A stretch of DNA of 64,000 nucleotides, from contig NZ_LT800497.1 in NCBI RefSeq assembly GCF_900166635.1, positions 720,303 through 784,302 of the forward strand. Direction: 5' to 3'. This document shows, one piece after another, positions 16,879 to 25,981 of this stretch. This DNA is from Oceanobacillus timonensis. Its GTDB lineage: Bacteria > Bacillota > Bacilli > Bacillales > Amphibacillaceae. The notes below the pieces were generated by a model, which saw only the letters and a list, made by a program, of their open reading frames with translations, was not told the DNA's origin and searched no databases. Within the stretch, counting starts at the first letter, position 1, and each line of letters begins with the position of its first letter. A program made the position numbers and the translations under genes.

Positions 16879-17643
16879 ATGAGAGTGAAATTAAAAAATA
16901 AAGTAGCAGTTATAACTGGAGCAGGGCCTGGTGGAGGCATTGGTTATACTATAGCAACAACATTTCTTCAAGAAGGGGCAAAGGTATCGTTAAATTACTT
17001 GGCTAGAAATTTTGAAGAAAAGAAAGCGTTTAAAAATGAAATGAATAAATATGGAGACAATGTGTTTATAACAGAGGGGGATATTACTAAAGAAGAAACT
17101 TCAGAGAAATTGATATCCAATACAATAGAAAAGTATGGGAAAATTGACATCTTAGTAAACAGTGCCGGTATTTCTACTCCTGCCTTACTTCAAGACATGT
17201 CAGTATCTAATTGGGATCGTATGTTAGATGTTAATTTGAAAAGTGTTTTTCTTACTACAAGACTAGTGGTACCAACAATGATTTCCAATGGATTTGGCAG
17301 AATAATAAATATTTCTTCACAAGTAGGTCAAAAAGGTAGCGTTGAACATTGTCATTATGCAGCAGCTAAAGCTGGAGTTATAGCTTTTACCAAGTCAGTT
17401 GCTATGGAATTAGGGGAATATGGTATAACAGCCAATTGTATTGCACCAGGACCAATTGAAACACAATTAATGGGAGAGGTAAGCGAAAAATGGAGAAGAG
17501 AAAAAATACAAGAATTAGTGATACCGCGTCTGGGAAAAGTTGAAGAAGTCGCACCTACCGCTGTCTTTTTAGCTTCAAGTCCAGATGGAAATTTATACAC
17601 TGGTCAAACATTAGGTCCTAATAATGGCGATGTGATGCTATAA
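16879..17643 (+). CDS. Short-chain dehydrogenase/reductase (FabG-like)
   Basis: A 254-residue classical SDR. Seen: the NAD(P)-binding TGAGPGGGIG near 13-22, the NSAG motif (about 93-96, replacing the usual NNAG), catalytic Ser in INISSQVG and the YAAAK Tyr-Lys pair (about 158-162), and APGPIETQ after it. No acidic residue pattern clear enough to call NAD versus NADP. First gene of the operon that continues with the NCS1 carrier, carbamoylase and hydantoinase. It may oxidise or reduce the side chain of the substrate, or a product released by RidA; substrate unknown. Confidence 0.85.
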   Translation: MRVKLKNKVAVITGAGPGGGIGYTIATTFLQEGAKVSLNYLARNFEEKKAFKNEMNKYGDNVFITEGDITKEETSEKLISNTIEKYGKIDILVNSAGISTPALLQDMSVSNWDRMLDVNLKSVFLTTRLVVPTMISNGFGRIINISSQVGQKGSVEHCHYAAAKAGVIAFTKSVAMELGEYGITANCIAPGPIETQLMGEVSEKWRREKIQELVIPRLGKVEEVAPTAVFLASSPDGNLYTGQTLGPNNGDVML

Positions 17644-17670
17644 AATGAACATCTTTAAATATACGAAATA

Positions 17671-17686
17671 ATGAAAGCGTTTATAA
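17671..17686 (+). promoter_or_regulatory. cre-like CcpA site
   Basis: ATGAAAGCGTTTATAA matches the cre pattern WTGnAAnCGnWWnCAW at all but one constrained position (T for C at position 14). It lies between the SDR stop and the permease start, where bound CcpA could act as a roadblock within the operon. Confidence 0.5.
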
Positions 17687-17705
17687 ATGGGGGGGGAGTG
17701 GGGAA

Positions 17706-19172
17706 ATGAGTGATGAAAAAAAACTAATTAATGGAGTTAACCCAAATCTATCTTTATATAATTCCGATCTTGCTCCGGTCGAAGGTGAAAATAAAAATTG
17801 GACATGGTGGAATTTTTCAGCTATGTGGATGGGGATTGTTGCCAACATAGTAGCATGGGAAGTAGCTGCTAATTTAATTGCAGTTGGAATGAGTTTTTGG
17901 CAAGCTCTTGCTTGTGTATCCAGTGCATATTTTATAGCTTTTATAGCTATTTTACTCAATAGTTTTTCAGGAGCAAAATATGGAGTCCCTTTTCCGGTTT
18001 TGATTAGGGCAAGCTTTGGTACAAAAGGAGCACAGATTCCTGTTTTTTTAAGAGCAGGACTGGGGGTTTTCTGGTTTGGAGTCCATATGTATATAAGTAG
18101 TATGGCTGTTAATGTGATTCTCAGTTCTACTTTCCATGGGTGGGCAAATTTAGGTGAAACGAGTATTTTAGGTTTAGGGTTAAATGAATTTATTGCTCTA
18201 GTCGCCAGTTTTTTTATTCATGCTTATGTAATTAAAAATGGGATGGGTAGAATTAGGAGATTTGAAGGGTGGGCAGGCCCTTTAATAATGGTTATTTCTA
18301 TTGCTTTAGTTTTTTGGGCATTAAATGCTACAGGAGGAATTGGAAATATAGTATCAACATCTTCTACTGTTTCAGGGGTTGAATTTTGGTCAGCGTTTTT
18401 CATAGGAATGACTGCACTTCTCGGTACAGTAGCCACCTTAATGTTAAATATATCTGATATAACCAAACATTCAAGCAGTCAAAAGGATCATATAATTGGG
18501 CAAGGTATAGGTATGCCTATCATGTTTATCCTTTTCTCTTTAATGGCTTTAATTACTACTTTTGGAACTATAAGTGCGTATGGAGAACCTATTACTAACC
18601 CTATATACGTTTTAGCTGAATTCGACAATCCTGTTATTGTTATTGTAGGTGCAATTGCAATATTTGTTGCCACGCTTTCTACAAATATTGCCACCAATGG
18701 TGTCGCAGTAGGATATGATTTAACCAATTTGTTACCAAAAAAATTAAATTTCCAAAGGTCTGGATTTATTGCTTTAGCGATAGGCGCTATATCAGCTCCT
18801 TGGCTGTGGTATGAAGAAGGCGGAGCCATGGATGTAGTACTGGGAGCTATCGGTTCAATAATGGCACCAGTGCTTGGTATTATGTTGGTTGACTTTCTTA
18901 TAATACGTCGTTTTGAATACGACTTAAGTAGTTTGTATAGACATGATGGGGTATACGGTAAATGGAATAAAAATAGCTTTATAGCACTGGGAATAGGTAT
19001 ATTAGCTGCTTTTGTAGGGCTCATAATACCCCAGTTAAATTATTTATATGATTTTAATTGGTTTATAGGAGTTGGAGTTTCAGCGATTGCTTATTTAGTC
19101 ATTATGTGGTCTAAGAGGGCAAGCAATGGTAAATCATTAAATTCCTATGATGAGAGTAGGAAGCATTCATAA
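17706..19172 (+). CDS. NCS1-family nucleobase/hydantoin:cation symporter
   Basis: A 488-residue membrane protein with about 12 hydrophobic segments and the NCS1 (cytosine/purine/allantoin/hydantoin permease) signature: SLYNSDLAPV near the N-terminus, WTWWNFSAMWMG in helix 1, PVLIRASFGTKGA and LRAGLGVFWFG in helices 2-3, and IATNGVAVGYDL later. The family imports uracil, allantoin or hydantoins with Na+ or H+. The next two genes hydrolyse ring amides and N-carbamoyl groups, so a hydantoin or dihydropyrimidine is the likely cargo (inference). A GGGGGGAG ribosome site precedes the ATG. Confidence 0.88.
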   Translation: MSDEKKLINGVNPNLSLYNSDLAPVEGENKNWTWWNFSAMWMGIVANIVAWEVAANLIAVGMSFWQALACVSSAYFIAFIAILLNSFSGAKYGVPFPVLIRASFGTKGAQIPVFLRAGLGVFWFGVHMYISSMAVNVILSSTFHGWANLGETSILGLGLNEFIALVASFFIHAYVIKNGMGRIRRFEGWAGPLIMVISIALVFWALNATGGIGNIVSTSSTVSGVEFWSAFFIGMTALLGTVATLMLNISDITKHSSSQKDHIIGQGIGMPIMFILFSLMALITTFGTISAYGEPITNPIYVLAEFDNPVIVIVGAIAIFVATLSTNIATNGVAVGYDLTNLLPKKLNFQRSGFIALAIGAISAPWLWYEEGGAMDVVLGAIGSIMAPVLGIMLVDFLIIRRFEYDLSSLYRHDGVYGKWNKNSFIALGIGILAAFVGLIIPQLNYLYDFNWFIGVGVSAIAYLVIMWSKRASNGKSLNSYDESRKHS

Positions 19173-19306
19173 GATACCTACTTATAAGGTAAACTAGAAT
19201 ACTTCTATTGAGAATTATTTTATCAAAGTAGTTGTATCGGAAATATCTTTGATAATTAATATTTATAATATAGAAAAACGTATTAAATAAAGGGAGTTAT
19301 GTATAT

Positions 19307-20536
19307 ATGATTAGCAAGGATAGATTAGAAGAAAGAATAGAATCTTTAGCTCAAATTGGGAAATCGAAGGACGGTGGCGTAAGTAGAATTGCTTTAACTC
19401 GAGAATATAGACAAGGTCTAGATTTAATTAGTGAATGGATGCAAGAGGCAGGAATGGAAGTTCGATTAGATCAAGCGGGAAACTTAATTGGCAGAAAGGA
19501 AGGAACAGTTCCTGAAACAAAGGCTATTGCATTAGGTTCTCATATAGATTCTGTAGGGAATGGTGGAAAGTATGATGGTACTGTTGGTGTTATTGGAGGA
19601 ATTGAAGTTGTTCAGCATTTAAAGGAAGAAGGTATCTCTAACAAACGGCCAATAGAAATAATGGCTTTCTGCGAAGAGGAAGGTTCAAGATTTCAATCTG
19701 GTGGAGTTTTTGGTAGTAGAGCGATGGCTGGTAAATTAACAAAAGAAGATCTGCAAGTAACTGATAGCAATGGTGAAACTAGGTATGAAGTATTGAAAAA
19801 CTTTGGGTTAGGCCCAGATAATATTGGTAATGCAATAAGAAATAAGGAAGAGTTTGATTTATATCTAGAAATGCATATTGAACAAGGACCTATTCTGATT
19901 CGGGAAGATGTCCCAGTCGGTATTGTAACTGCTATTACTGGTTTATCTTTAACCGAGGTAATTTTTGAGGGAGAACCAAATCATGTAGGTGGTACTCCAA
20001 TGGATTTACGTTATGATGCTTTATTAGGTGCTAGTGAAACAGCTCTAGCAGTAGAGGAAATTGTTAATCAATACGGAGGTGACGCAGTAGGAACAGCTGC
20101 CACAATGGATGTTACACCGAGCCAAGTAAATATTATTCCGGGTAAAGTTTCCACTGTTATTGATATTCGTGATACAGATTTAGAGAGACGAGAAAAAATC
20201 ATAAAAGTATTAGAAACGAAGGTACAGGAAATATGTAATAGAAGAAAATTGAAATATCAGTTTTCTACTAAGTTAAAAGCTAATCCGGCAAAGTCTGCAT
20301 CCCATATATTAGAAACAATGAGAAGGGGAAGTAATGAACTTAGCATTAAAACTTTTGAAATGCCGAGTGGCGGGGGGCATGATGCCCAACTAATGGCAGA
20401 AATTACTGATATGGGTATGATATTTGTCCGTTCTGAAAACGGAAGCCATAACCCTGAGGAATTTGCATCAGCAGAAGATATTAAATTAGGTGTAGATTTA
20501 TTAGCGAATACAGCTATTCATTATATCAACAGATAA
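19307..20536 (+). CDS. M20-family N-carbamoyl-L-amino acid hydrolase (HyuC-like)
   Basis: A 409-residue full-length member of the allantoate/N-carbamoyl amidohydrolase family. Seen: metal-site GSHIDSVGNGGKYDG (about 77-91), FCEEEGSRFQSGGVFGSRAM (about 123-142) with the bridging Glu pair, MHIEQGPIL, the dimerisation-domain NHVGGTPMD and C-terminal PSGGGHDA (usually PSGAGHDA). It would cleave the N-carbamoyl product of the adjacent hydantoinase to an amino acid, CO2 and ammonia. Its paralogue at 2-799 has GAGHDA and a different genomic partner set, so the two probably differ in substrate. Operon spacing to the hydantoinase is 17 bp. Confidence 0.88.
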   Translation: MISKDRLEERIESLAQIGKSKDGGVSRIALTREYRQGLDLISEWMQEAGMEVRLDQAGNLIGRKEGTVPETKAIALGSHIDSVGNGGKYDGTVGVIGGIEVVQHLKEEGISNKRPIEIMAFCEEEGSRFQSGGVFGSRAMAGKLTKEDLQVTDSNGETRYEVLKNFGLGPDNIGNAIRNKEEFDLYLEMHIEQGPILIREDVPVGIVTAITGLSLTEVIFEGEPNHVGGTPMDLRYDALLGASETALAVEEIVNQYGGDAVGTAATMDVTPSQVNIIPGKVSTVIDIRDTDLERREKIIKVLETKVQEICNRRKLKYQFSTKLKANPAKSASHILETMRRGSNELSIKTFEMPSGGGHDAQLMAEITDMGMIFVRSENGSHNPEEFASAEDIKLGVDLLANTAIHYINR

Positions 20537-20553
20537 ATACGGGAGGATTAAAT

Positions 20554-21924
20554 ATGTCTATAATTATAAAAAACGGAATATTAGTTACAGCTTCTGAAGT
20601 CTCCCAAAGAGATTTAAAAATAGATAATGGAAAAATAAGTATGATATCTAGCCAGATTAATGGTGAAAAAAATGATACTATTATCGATGCAACGAACAAA
20701 TATATACTTCCTGGTTTAATTGATCCACATACTCACCTTGGTATTGAAGGAACTTTGGATGATTTCGAAACTGGTACTAACGCAGCAGCATCTGGTGGGG
20801 TAACCACAATTATAAACTTTACAGATCCGGATAATTCACAAACATTCTTAGAAGATTTGAGGGAGTGGAAGAATAAAGCTAAAAATTCTTTAATAGATTA
20901 CGGTTTTCATTCAATTATAAATAAATGTAATTCAGACGTACTAGAGCAGATTTCTAAATTACCAGATGAAGGAGTAACATCAATAAAACTGTTTATGGCA
21001 TACAAAGAAAATATGGTAAATGATAAGGAATTATATTTACTAATGAATGCAGCGAAAAAGGCGGGGATAGTAACCAATATCCATGCTGAAAATGGTGTTG
21101 TGATAGACCAACTTATTGAAGAAGCATTAAACAAAAATAACACAAAACCAATTTATCATGCTTATACTAGACCTCCTGAGATGGAGGCTGAAGCAACAGC
21201 AAGAGCTTTACGAATTGCCGAAATTACAGAAGCCCCAACTTATATTGTTCATATATCTTGCGAAGAGGCATTGAAAGAATTTATTCATGCAAAGGAAAGA
21301 GGAGTCAATGCATTTGGAGAAACCTGTCCTCAATATTTAGTTTTGGATGAGGATTATTTAAAAAAAGAAGATAAGGAGGCAGTTAAATATATCTGCTCTC
21401 CCCCATTGAGGACAAAAAAAGATCAAGATACACTTTGGAATAAAATTAAATCAGGGTCGATTTCTACCATTGGTTCTGATCATTCTTCACATCCGTATGT
21501 AAACGGAAAGGAAAACGGTATAAATAACTTTACTAAAGCTCCAAATGGACTGCCAGGTATAGAAAGTACACTTTTATTACTTTATCATTACGGAGTTTGT
21601 GAAGAAAGGATTTCCTTGTCTAAACTTGTTGAGGTAACAAGCCAAAATCCAGCTGAAATTTTTGGATTGTACCCTCAGAAAGGAAGTATCAATATAGGTA
21701 GTGATGGCGATATAGTTATTTTTGATCCAAACAAATCTACCGTTCTCACTAAGGAATCCCAGAAACAAGGAACCGAATATAATGTATATGAAGGTATGAA
21801 GGTACAAGGTTATATAGATTATGTTTTATCCAGAGGAGAAGTTATTGTTAAAGATAAAAAGGTTATTGGAAAACCAGGTCGCGGAAATTATTTATATCGG
21901 GATAAATTTAATGCGAGGTCTTAA
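20554..21924 (+). CDS. Dihydropyrimidinase / hydantoinase-family cyclic amidohydrolase
   Basis: A 456-residue amidohydrolase. Seen: PGLIDPHTHLG (metal His pair, about 56-66), DDFETGTNAAASGGVTTI, the carboxylated Lys in SIKLFMAYK (about 145-153), NIHAENG, IVHISCEEAL and SDHSSH. The ring-metal pattern and the DDFETGT segment are those of dihydropyrimidinases and D-hydantoinases. It has no Arg after the HxH and no MPNTNP loop, unlike the enzyme at 2580, so a substrate without a ring carboxylate is expected. Works ahead of the carbamoylase upstream in the operon. Confidence 0.88.
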   Translation: MSIIIKNGILVTASEVSQRDLKIDNGKISMISSQINGEKNDTIIDATNKYILPGLIDPHTHLGIEGTLDDFETGTNAAASGGVTTIINFTDPDNSQTFLEDLREWKNKAKNSLIDYGFHSIINKCNSDVLEQISKLPDEGVTSIKLFMAYKENMVNDKELYLLMNAAKKAGIVTNIHAENGVVIDQLIEEALNKNNTKPIYHAYTRPPEMEAEATARALRIAEITEAPTYIVHISCEEALKEFIHAKERGVNAFGETCPQYLVLDEDYLKKEDKEAVKYICSPPLRTKKDQDTLWNKIKSGSISTIGSDHSSHPYVNGKENGINNFTKAPNGLPGIESTLLLLYHYGVCEERISLSKLVEVTSQNPAEIFGLYPQKGSINIGSDGDIVIFDPNKSTVLTKESQKQGTEYNVYEGMKVQGYIDYVLSRGEVIVKDKKVIGKPGRGNYLYRDKFNARS

Positions 21925-21943
21925 AAAAGGGAGACTATAAAAA

Positions 21944-22852
21944 ATGAATGTCTTAGTAACTGGCAGTAATGGATTAATTGGACGCCATTTGGTAGAATTT
22001 TTACTATACAAAAACATACGTGTTATTGGCTTTGATATTACCCTTCCTGAGAAGAGGTTTTCACAGTCTCACCACTTTACTTTTGAACAGGGCAATGTTG
22101 ATGATTTTTCACGTGTTGTATCAGTAATAAAAAAATATAAAATAGATAGAATTATACACGGTGGCGGGATATCACATCCAAAAGAATCTGAAGAATTCCC
22201 TAACAAGATAATCAATGCCAATATAGTTGGGACTTCAAATGTATTTGAGGCCGGAAGACTTTCCAAAGTAAAACAAATTGTATACTTAAGTTCGGCAGCT
22301 GTCTATGGAAATCGTAAAACTATTAATTTTACTGAAAGTGCAGTTCCCGAACCAAATACTATATATGGTGTAACTAAATTAACTGGAGAACATTTAGCTA
22401 AGGTTTATTATGAAAAATACGGGATAAATACAACCTCATTCAGGATTCCTTTTGTCTATGGACCTGGGCGGGCAACGCACGATCCAATTAAGTTTATACT
22501 AGAAAAAGCATTAAATGGCGAAAATATAATAGAAGAAACAGGTATGGATCAAAGATTAGAATATATTTATGTTAAGGACGTTGTAGATGCTATCTGGTTA
22601 ACTTTAAATAGTAAAAACGCAAATGGTTTAATATTAAATATTGGAACTGAAAAGTTAAAGAGCACTAGAGAAATAATAGATGTAATGGAGAAATTATTTC
22701 CTAATATAGTATTTGATTTGGGATCAGGTGGTTTTGGGTATGATGAAACTTCACCGCTTGATTGTACGAAAGCAAAAGAAGTACTAAATTTCATATCTTC
22801 CTACTCAATTGTTGAGGGGATAAATGAATATTATGATTTCCTTAAGAGATAA
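21944..22852 (+). CDS. NAD-dependent epimerase/dehydratase family protein (extended SDR)
   Basis: A 302-residue extended SDR. Seen: VTGSNGLIGRHL (about 4-15) binding NAD, catalytic Ser in LSSAAVYG, and YGVTKLTGE (Tyr-x3-Lys, about 141-149), then RIPFVYGPGR. It is the last gene of the hydantoinase operon, 19 bp after the hydantoinase stop and followed by a strong terminator. The family mostly acts on nucleotide sugars, which is odd for a hydantoin operon; some members oxidise or epimerise non-nucleotide substrates, such as sugar acids (DenD). The function here is unknown. Confidence 0.82.
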   Translation: MNVLVTGSNGLIGRHLVEFLLYKNIRVIGFDITLPEKRFSQSHHFTFEQGNVDDFSRVVSVIKKYKIDRIIHGGGISHPKESEEFPNKIINANIVGTSNVFEAGRLSKVKQIVYLSSAAVYGNRKTINFTESAVPEPNTIYGVTKLTGEHLAKVYYEKYGINTTSFRIPFVYGPGRATHDPIKFILEKALNGENIIEETGMDQRLEYIYVKDVVDAIWLTLNSKNANGLILNIGTEKLKSTREIIDVMEKLFPNIVFDLGSGGFGYDETSPLDCTKAKEVLNFISSYSIVEGINEYYDFLKR

Positions 22853-22891
22853 ACTATATAGGAACTGGGACAAAACTAGCTAAAAATAAAG

Positions 22892-22938
22892 AAAAGAGGA
22901 ATTTCGCATCGAGTATTGATATGAAATTCCTCTTTTTT
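22892..22938 (+). terminator. Intrinsic terminator of the hydantoinase operon
   Basis: AAAAGAGGAATTTC (22892-22905) pairs with GAAATTCCTCTTTT (22923-22936), followed by TTTTTT ending at 22938. A 14-bp stem plus U-run, 39 bp after the epimerase-family stop. Confidence 0.9.
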
Positions 22939-23033
22939 AATTCATTTATATGCGGTCGTCTGCTTCTTACATTTTATGGTGACCAGAAATTCATCCATTG
23001 TCGTATATTTAATTCTCCTTTGTTCCTTATTTA

Positions 23034-23074
23034 ATTATCATTAATTAAATTAATTAATGATAATGTGATATAAT
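23034..23074 (+). promoter_or_regulatory. ROK operator palindrome and extended -10 promoter
   Basis: A perfect 31-bp palindrome (15-bp arms, 23034-23064) contains the 17-mer TTAATTAAATTAATTAA (23041-23057). It is followed by the extended -10 element TGATATAAT (23066-23074), so the palindrome covers the -35 region. The same 17-mer recurs, as its complement, at 29725 and 29889 before galK and the sugar-importer operon. Most simply it is the operator of the ROK protein encoded next, with autoregulation. Confidence 0.75.
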
Positions 23075-23109
23075 ATGCATAAAGATAAAGGAAGAATGGA
23101 GGAACATCC

Positions 23110-24282
23110 ATGCAACGTGGTTCATTTCAGTTAATGAAATCAGTAAATAAATCAAATATACTAAACAAAATTCGTACATCAGAGCCTATTTCTCGTGCTC
23201 AAATTGCAAAAGAGACGAAGTTAACTCCTCCTACGGTCAGTAGTATTGTGAAAGAGTTGATTGAACAAGGTCTTGTAAGAGAAAGTAATCTTGGTGAATC
23301 GAAAGGCGGACGTAAGCCAACAATGCTCCATATCAATAATGATGGTTTTTATGTAATTGGAGTAGATGCAGGACCGGAAACTGTGGAATGTATTCTAGCA
23401 GATTTATCGGGAGAAATTTATGAAAGAACTTTTAGTAAGCTTAAAAAGCCGATAACAAATAATCAGTTTATTACGATTTTAAAAGAAAATATCTATAAAA
23501 TTTTAAAGACATCAACAACAAAACCAGATAAAATTATCGGTATTGGTGTAGCCATGCATGGTGTGGTTGATGTTGAGACGGGAACTTCGTTAAACGCTCC
23601 AAATTTGAATTTGAAAAATATTCCAATCAAAACTAGACTTGAAGAGGAATTTAATCTTACGATAAAAGTTGAAAATGACGCTAGGGCAATGGCATTAGGA
23701 GAGTCATGGTTTGGTGGACATGGGGATTTGGATAGTATGGTTGCTGTTAATATAGGGCGTGGCGTAGGTTCTGGAATGGTCGTCAATGGGAAACTATATC
23801 ATGGTGACCAGGATATAGCGGGTGAAATTGGACATATGACAATTGATATACATGGAAAAGTATGTGAGTGTGGGAATCGGGGCTGTTTCCAAACTTTTGT
23901 AAGTGGAGAAGGCGTTGCTGAACGGGCAAGAAAAAAGGTACAAGATATAGATGTTTCTGATACATTAACTGGCAAGAAAGTATTTGAATTAGCACAAACC
24001 GGAAATGACACTTATATCGATATCCTAAAGGAAACAGGGACGATTATCGGTATTGGCTTAACGAATTTAATCCATTTATTTAATCCAAGCAAAATTGTAT
24101 TGGGTGGTGGAGTGATGAAGAGTGAGAAATTCATTTTACCTATGATTAAGCAGGCAATAGAAGAGCGTGCACTGACGCCAAAAGCAAAAGAGACTGAAGT
24201 AGCGATAACAAGCCTTGGCGAGGATGCTACATTATTAGGTGCGGTGTCGTTGTTATTGGTGGAGTTATTTGAAGCAGTTTAG
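23110..24282 (+). CDS. ROK-family transcriptional repressor (XylR/NagC-like)
   Basis: A 390-residue protein: N-terminal winged HTH (about 10-70; PISRAQIAKETKLTPPTVSS), then a ROK sugar-kinase-like domain with GVDAGPE, the catalytic-type ENDARAMALGE, the NIGRGVGSGMV loop, and the zinc-site segment CECGNRGCFQTF. The last carries Gln where active ROK kinases usually have Glu. It starts with an unusually good match to the CGxRGC zinc triad. Palindromic copies of its putative operator sit before itself, galK and the ABC importer, so it most likely represses the galactose/sulfated galactoside regulon until an inducing sugar binds. Confidence 0.87.
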   Translation: MQRGSFQLMKSVNKSNILNKIRTSEPISRAQIAKETKLTPPTVSSIVKELIEQGLVRESNLGESKGGRKPTMLHINNDGFYVIGVDAGPETVECILADLSGEIYERTFSKLKKPITNNQFITILKENIYKILKTSTTKPDKIIGIGVAMHGVVDVETGTSLNAPNLNLKNIPIKTRLEEEFNLTIKVENDARAMALGESWFGGHGDLDSMVAVNIGRGVGSGMVVNGKLYHGDQDIAGEIGHMTIDIHGKVCECGNRGCFQTFVSGEGVAERARKKVQDIDVSDTLTGKKVFELAQTGNDTYIDILKETGTIIGIGLTNLIHLFNPSKIVLGGGVMKSEKFILPMIKQAIEERALTPKAKETEVAITSLGEDATLLGAVSLLLVELFEAV

Positions 24283-24316
24283 AAAAGAGCTGGACTTGCA
24301 GGTTCAGCTCTTTTCT
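24283..24316 (+). terminator. Intrinsic terminator after the ROK gene
   Basis: AAAAGAGCTG (24283-24292) pairs with CAGCTCTTTT (24305-24314), 12-nt loop, starting directly after the stop codon and followed by CTT. A typical short Bacillus terminator. Confidence 0.85.
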
Positions 24317-24340
24317 TGTGAGTAACAGTACATAAGCGAA

Positions 24341-24933
24341 ACTATACAAGGATATCGTTGCGTGTTAAGTCCATTGATTTCCAAAATTTACTTTCATCAA
24401 TTAAATGAACTGATGACAGAACGTGGGCATCGTATCGTACGCTTTGCGGATGATTTCATTATCTTGTGTAAAAGCCAAAAAGGCGCGGATAGAGTGAATG
24501 CGCAGTGTCACCAAATTTCTGGAAAAGAATTTAGAGGTTACAGTCAATCAAGAGAAAACCAAGGTGGTTTATGCATGGAAAGGTGAAGTCTAAATTCAGA
24601 GAATGGGACAGTTGGATGAGAAAAAGGCTACGAATGGATCAATTAAGAAGTTGGCGTCACGTTAAAAAACCTCCATCGTCTCTTAAGAAAGAGAGGATGG
24701 AGGGAAGAAAACCTGAGAGGAATTCGCATGTTTGCATGACGTAGTTCGAAAAGTCCTATGGCCCATGCGGTATTAGATAATGAATTCTTCTCTGAACTTG
24801 ATTTAGTTAGTCTTGTATCTGTTTATGATGAACGTTATTTCTAAAAGAAATATATGGGAGAAACCATATGCGTAGACCTACACGTATGCGCTCTGTGAGA
24901 GGCATAGTCAGTAATGGCGACACCTACTCGGAT
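24341..24933 (+). pseudogene. Group II intron remnant: reverse transcriptase/maturase fragment plus intron 3' end
   Basis: The fragment starts at IQGYRCVLSPLIS (compare PQGGVLSPLL of intron RTs), runs through HRIVRFADDF with the RT catalytic FADD box, then is frameshifted near 24498; the other frame continues RSVTKFLEKNLEVTVNQEKT and VVYAWKGEV. Further on, WDSWMRKRLRMDQLRSWR matches the maturase X domain, followed by a SSKSPMAHAV-type end. The sequence from about 24850 (GGGAGAAACC, TCTGTGAGAGGC, CACCTACTCG) resembles intron domain V and the 3' splice end. The 5' half of the intron is absent, so it is inactive. It ends 3 bp before the galM stop. Confidence 0.75.
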
Positions 24934-24935
24934 TT

Positions 24936-25973
24936 CTATTTATCTGTTCCAAACGAAAAAACAGTTTGTCGATTATAGGTTTCCCCAGCCTTCAAGATGA
25001 TATCTGGAAATTCTTTATGAAGTAAGGATATGGGAGATGCTTGTGTTTCAAAACAAACGCCTAGATATTTCCTGCTTGAACCTTCTTTCAACGTTAAATC
25101 ATTTCCCAAACTATTTCCCGTATACATTACCACTCCAGGCTGATTTGTTTCAATTGTTAAGACCCTCCCAGTATCCGTATCTTTTACATGAATTGAATCT
25201 TCAGTATTATCATCAAAGATAAAATAGTGATCATACCCATGCCCAACGATTTCATTTTGCAAGGACTTATTAGATAATCCTTCTTTTAGCGAACGACCAT
25301 GTCGAAAATCAAAAAGGCTTCCCTCAACATCCATTACTTTTCCAGTTGGAATTAATTCTTCATCCAGTTCAATAAATGAATTACAATTCATCGTAACCTG
25401 ATGACTGTGTACAGTATTCTTTAAATTACCGCTTAAATTAAAATACGTATGATTTGTCAATGTTACAGGGGTTGATTGGTCACTACTAGCATAATAGTCG
25501 ATAATAAGTTGATTGTCGTTATTCAGCGTATACGTAACAACAACCACCAAGTTCCCAGGATAATCTCCCTCGCCATCGGGCACCTTAATGGAAAGTTTTA
25601 AGCCTATCGTATTTTCTGTATGAAAAGGATACACATTCCATATCTTTTGATGAAAGCCTTGCGTTCCACCGTGAAGATGATTTTCTCCTTCATTTGCACC
25701 TAAGGAATAGGTTTTGCCATTTAGTTCAAATGAAGCACCTGAAATTCTTCCAGCGACCCTACCAATAAGTGCCCCAAAATAATTGGTATCCGTAACGTAA
25801 TTCTCATAGCAATCATACGCTAGGACAACATTTTCTAATTTTCCTTCACGATCTGGAACCATGATTTTAGTAATTCTTCCTCCATAATTAAGGATACTAA
25901 TTTTCATTCCGTGACCGTTTTCTAATGTATATTCTGTCCATTTCCCTAATACTTCTTCGGAGTTCAGTTTCAT
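24936..25973 (-). CDS. galM: Aldose 1-epimerase (galactose mutarotase)
   Basis: A 345-residue mutarotase. Seen: NYGGRITKIMVPDR near the N-terminus, GRVAGRISGASF, NEGENHLHGG (catalytic-type His), TLTNHTYFNLSG with the second His, and the C-terminal FETQASP with the general-base Glu. It interconverts alpha- and beta-galactose so that galactokinase receives the alpha form. Last gene of the leftward galKETM set, 8 bp after galT; its 3' end abuts the group II intron remnant, which may have removed an original terminator or downstream gene. Confidence 0.9.
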   Translation of the reverse strand: MKLNSEEVLGKWTEYTLENGHGMKISILNYGGRITKIMVPDREGKLENVVLAYDCYENYVTDTNYFGALIGRVAGRISGASFELNGKTYSLGANEGENHLHGGTQGFHQKIWNVYPFHTENTIGLKLSIKVPDGEGDYPGNLVVVVTYTLNNDNQLIIDYYASSDQSTPVTLTNHTYFNLSGNLKNTVHSHQVTMNCNSFIELDEELIPTGKVMDVEGSLFDFRHGRSLKEGLSNKSLQNEIVGHGYDHYFIFDDNTEDSIHVKDTDTGRVLTIETNQPGVVMYTGNSLGNDLTLKEGSSRKYLGVCFETQASPISLLHKEFPDIILKAGETYNRQTVFSFGTDK

Positions 25974-25981
25974 CCATTCAC

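Noticed and set aside
24362..24586. Intact small reverse-transcriptase gene
   Set aside because: It is a frameshifted slice of a group II intron RT with both ends missing.
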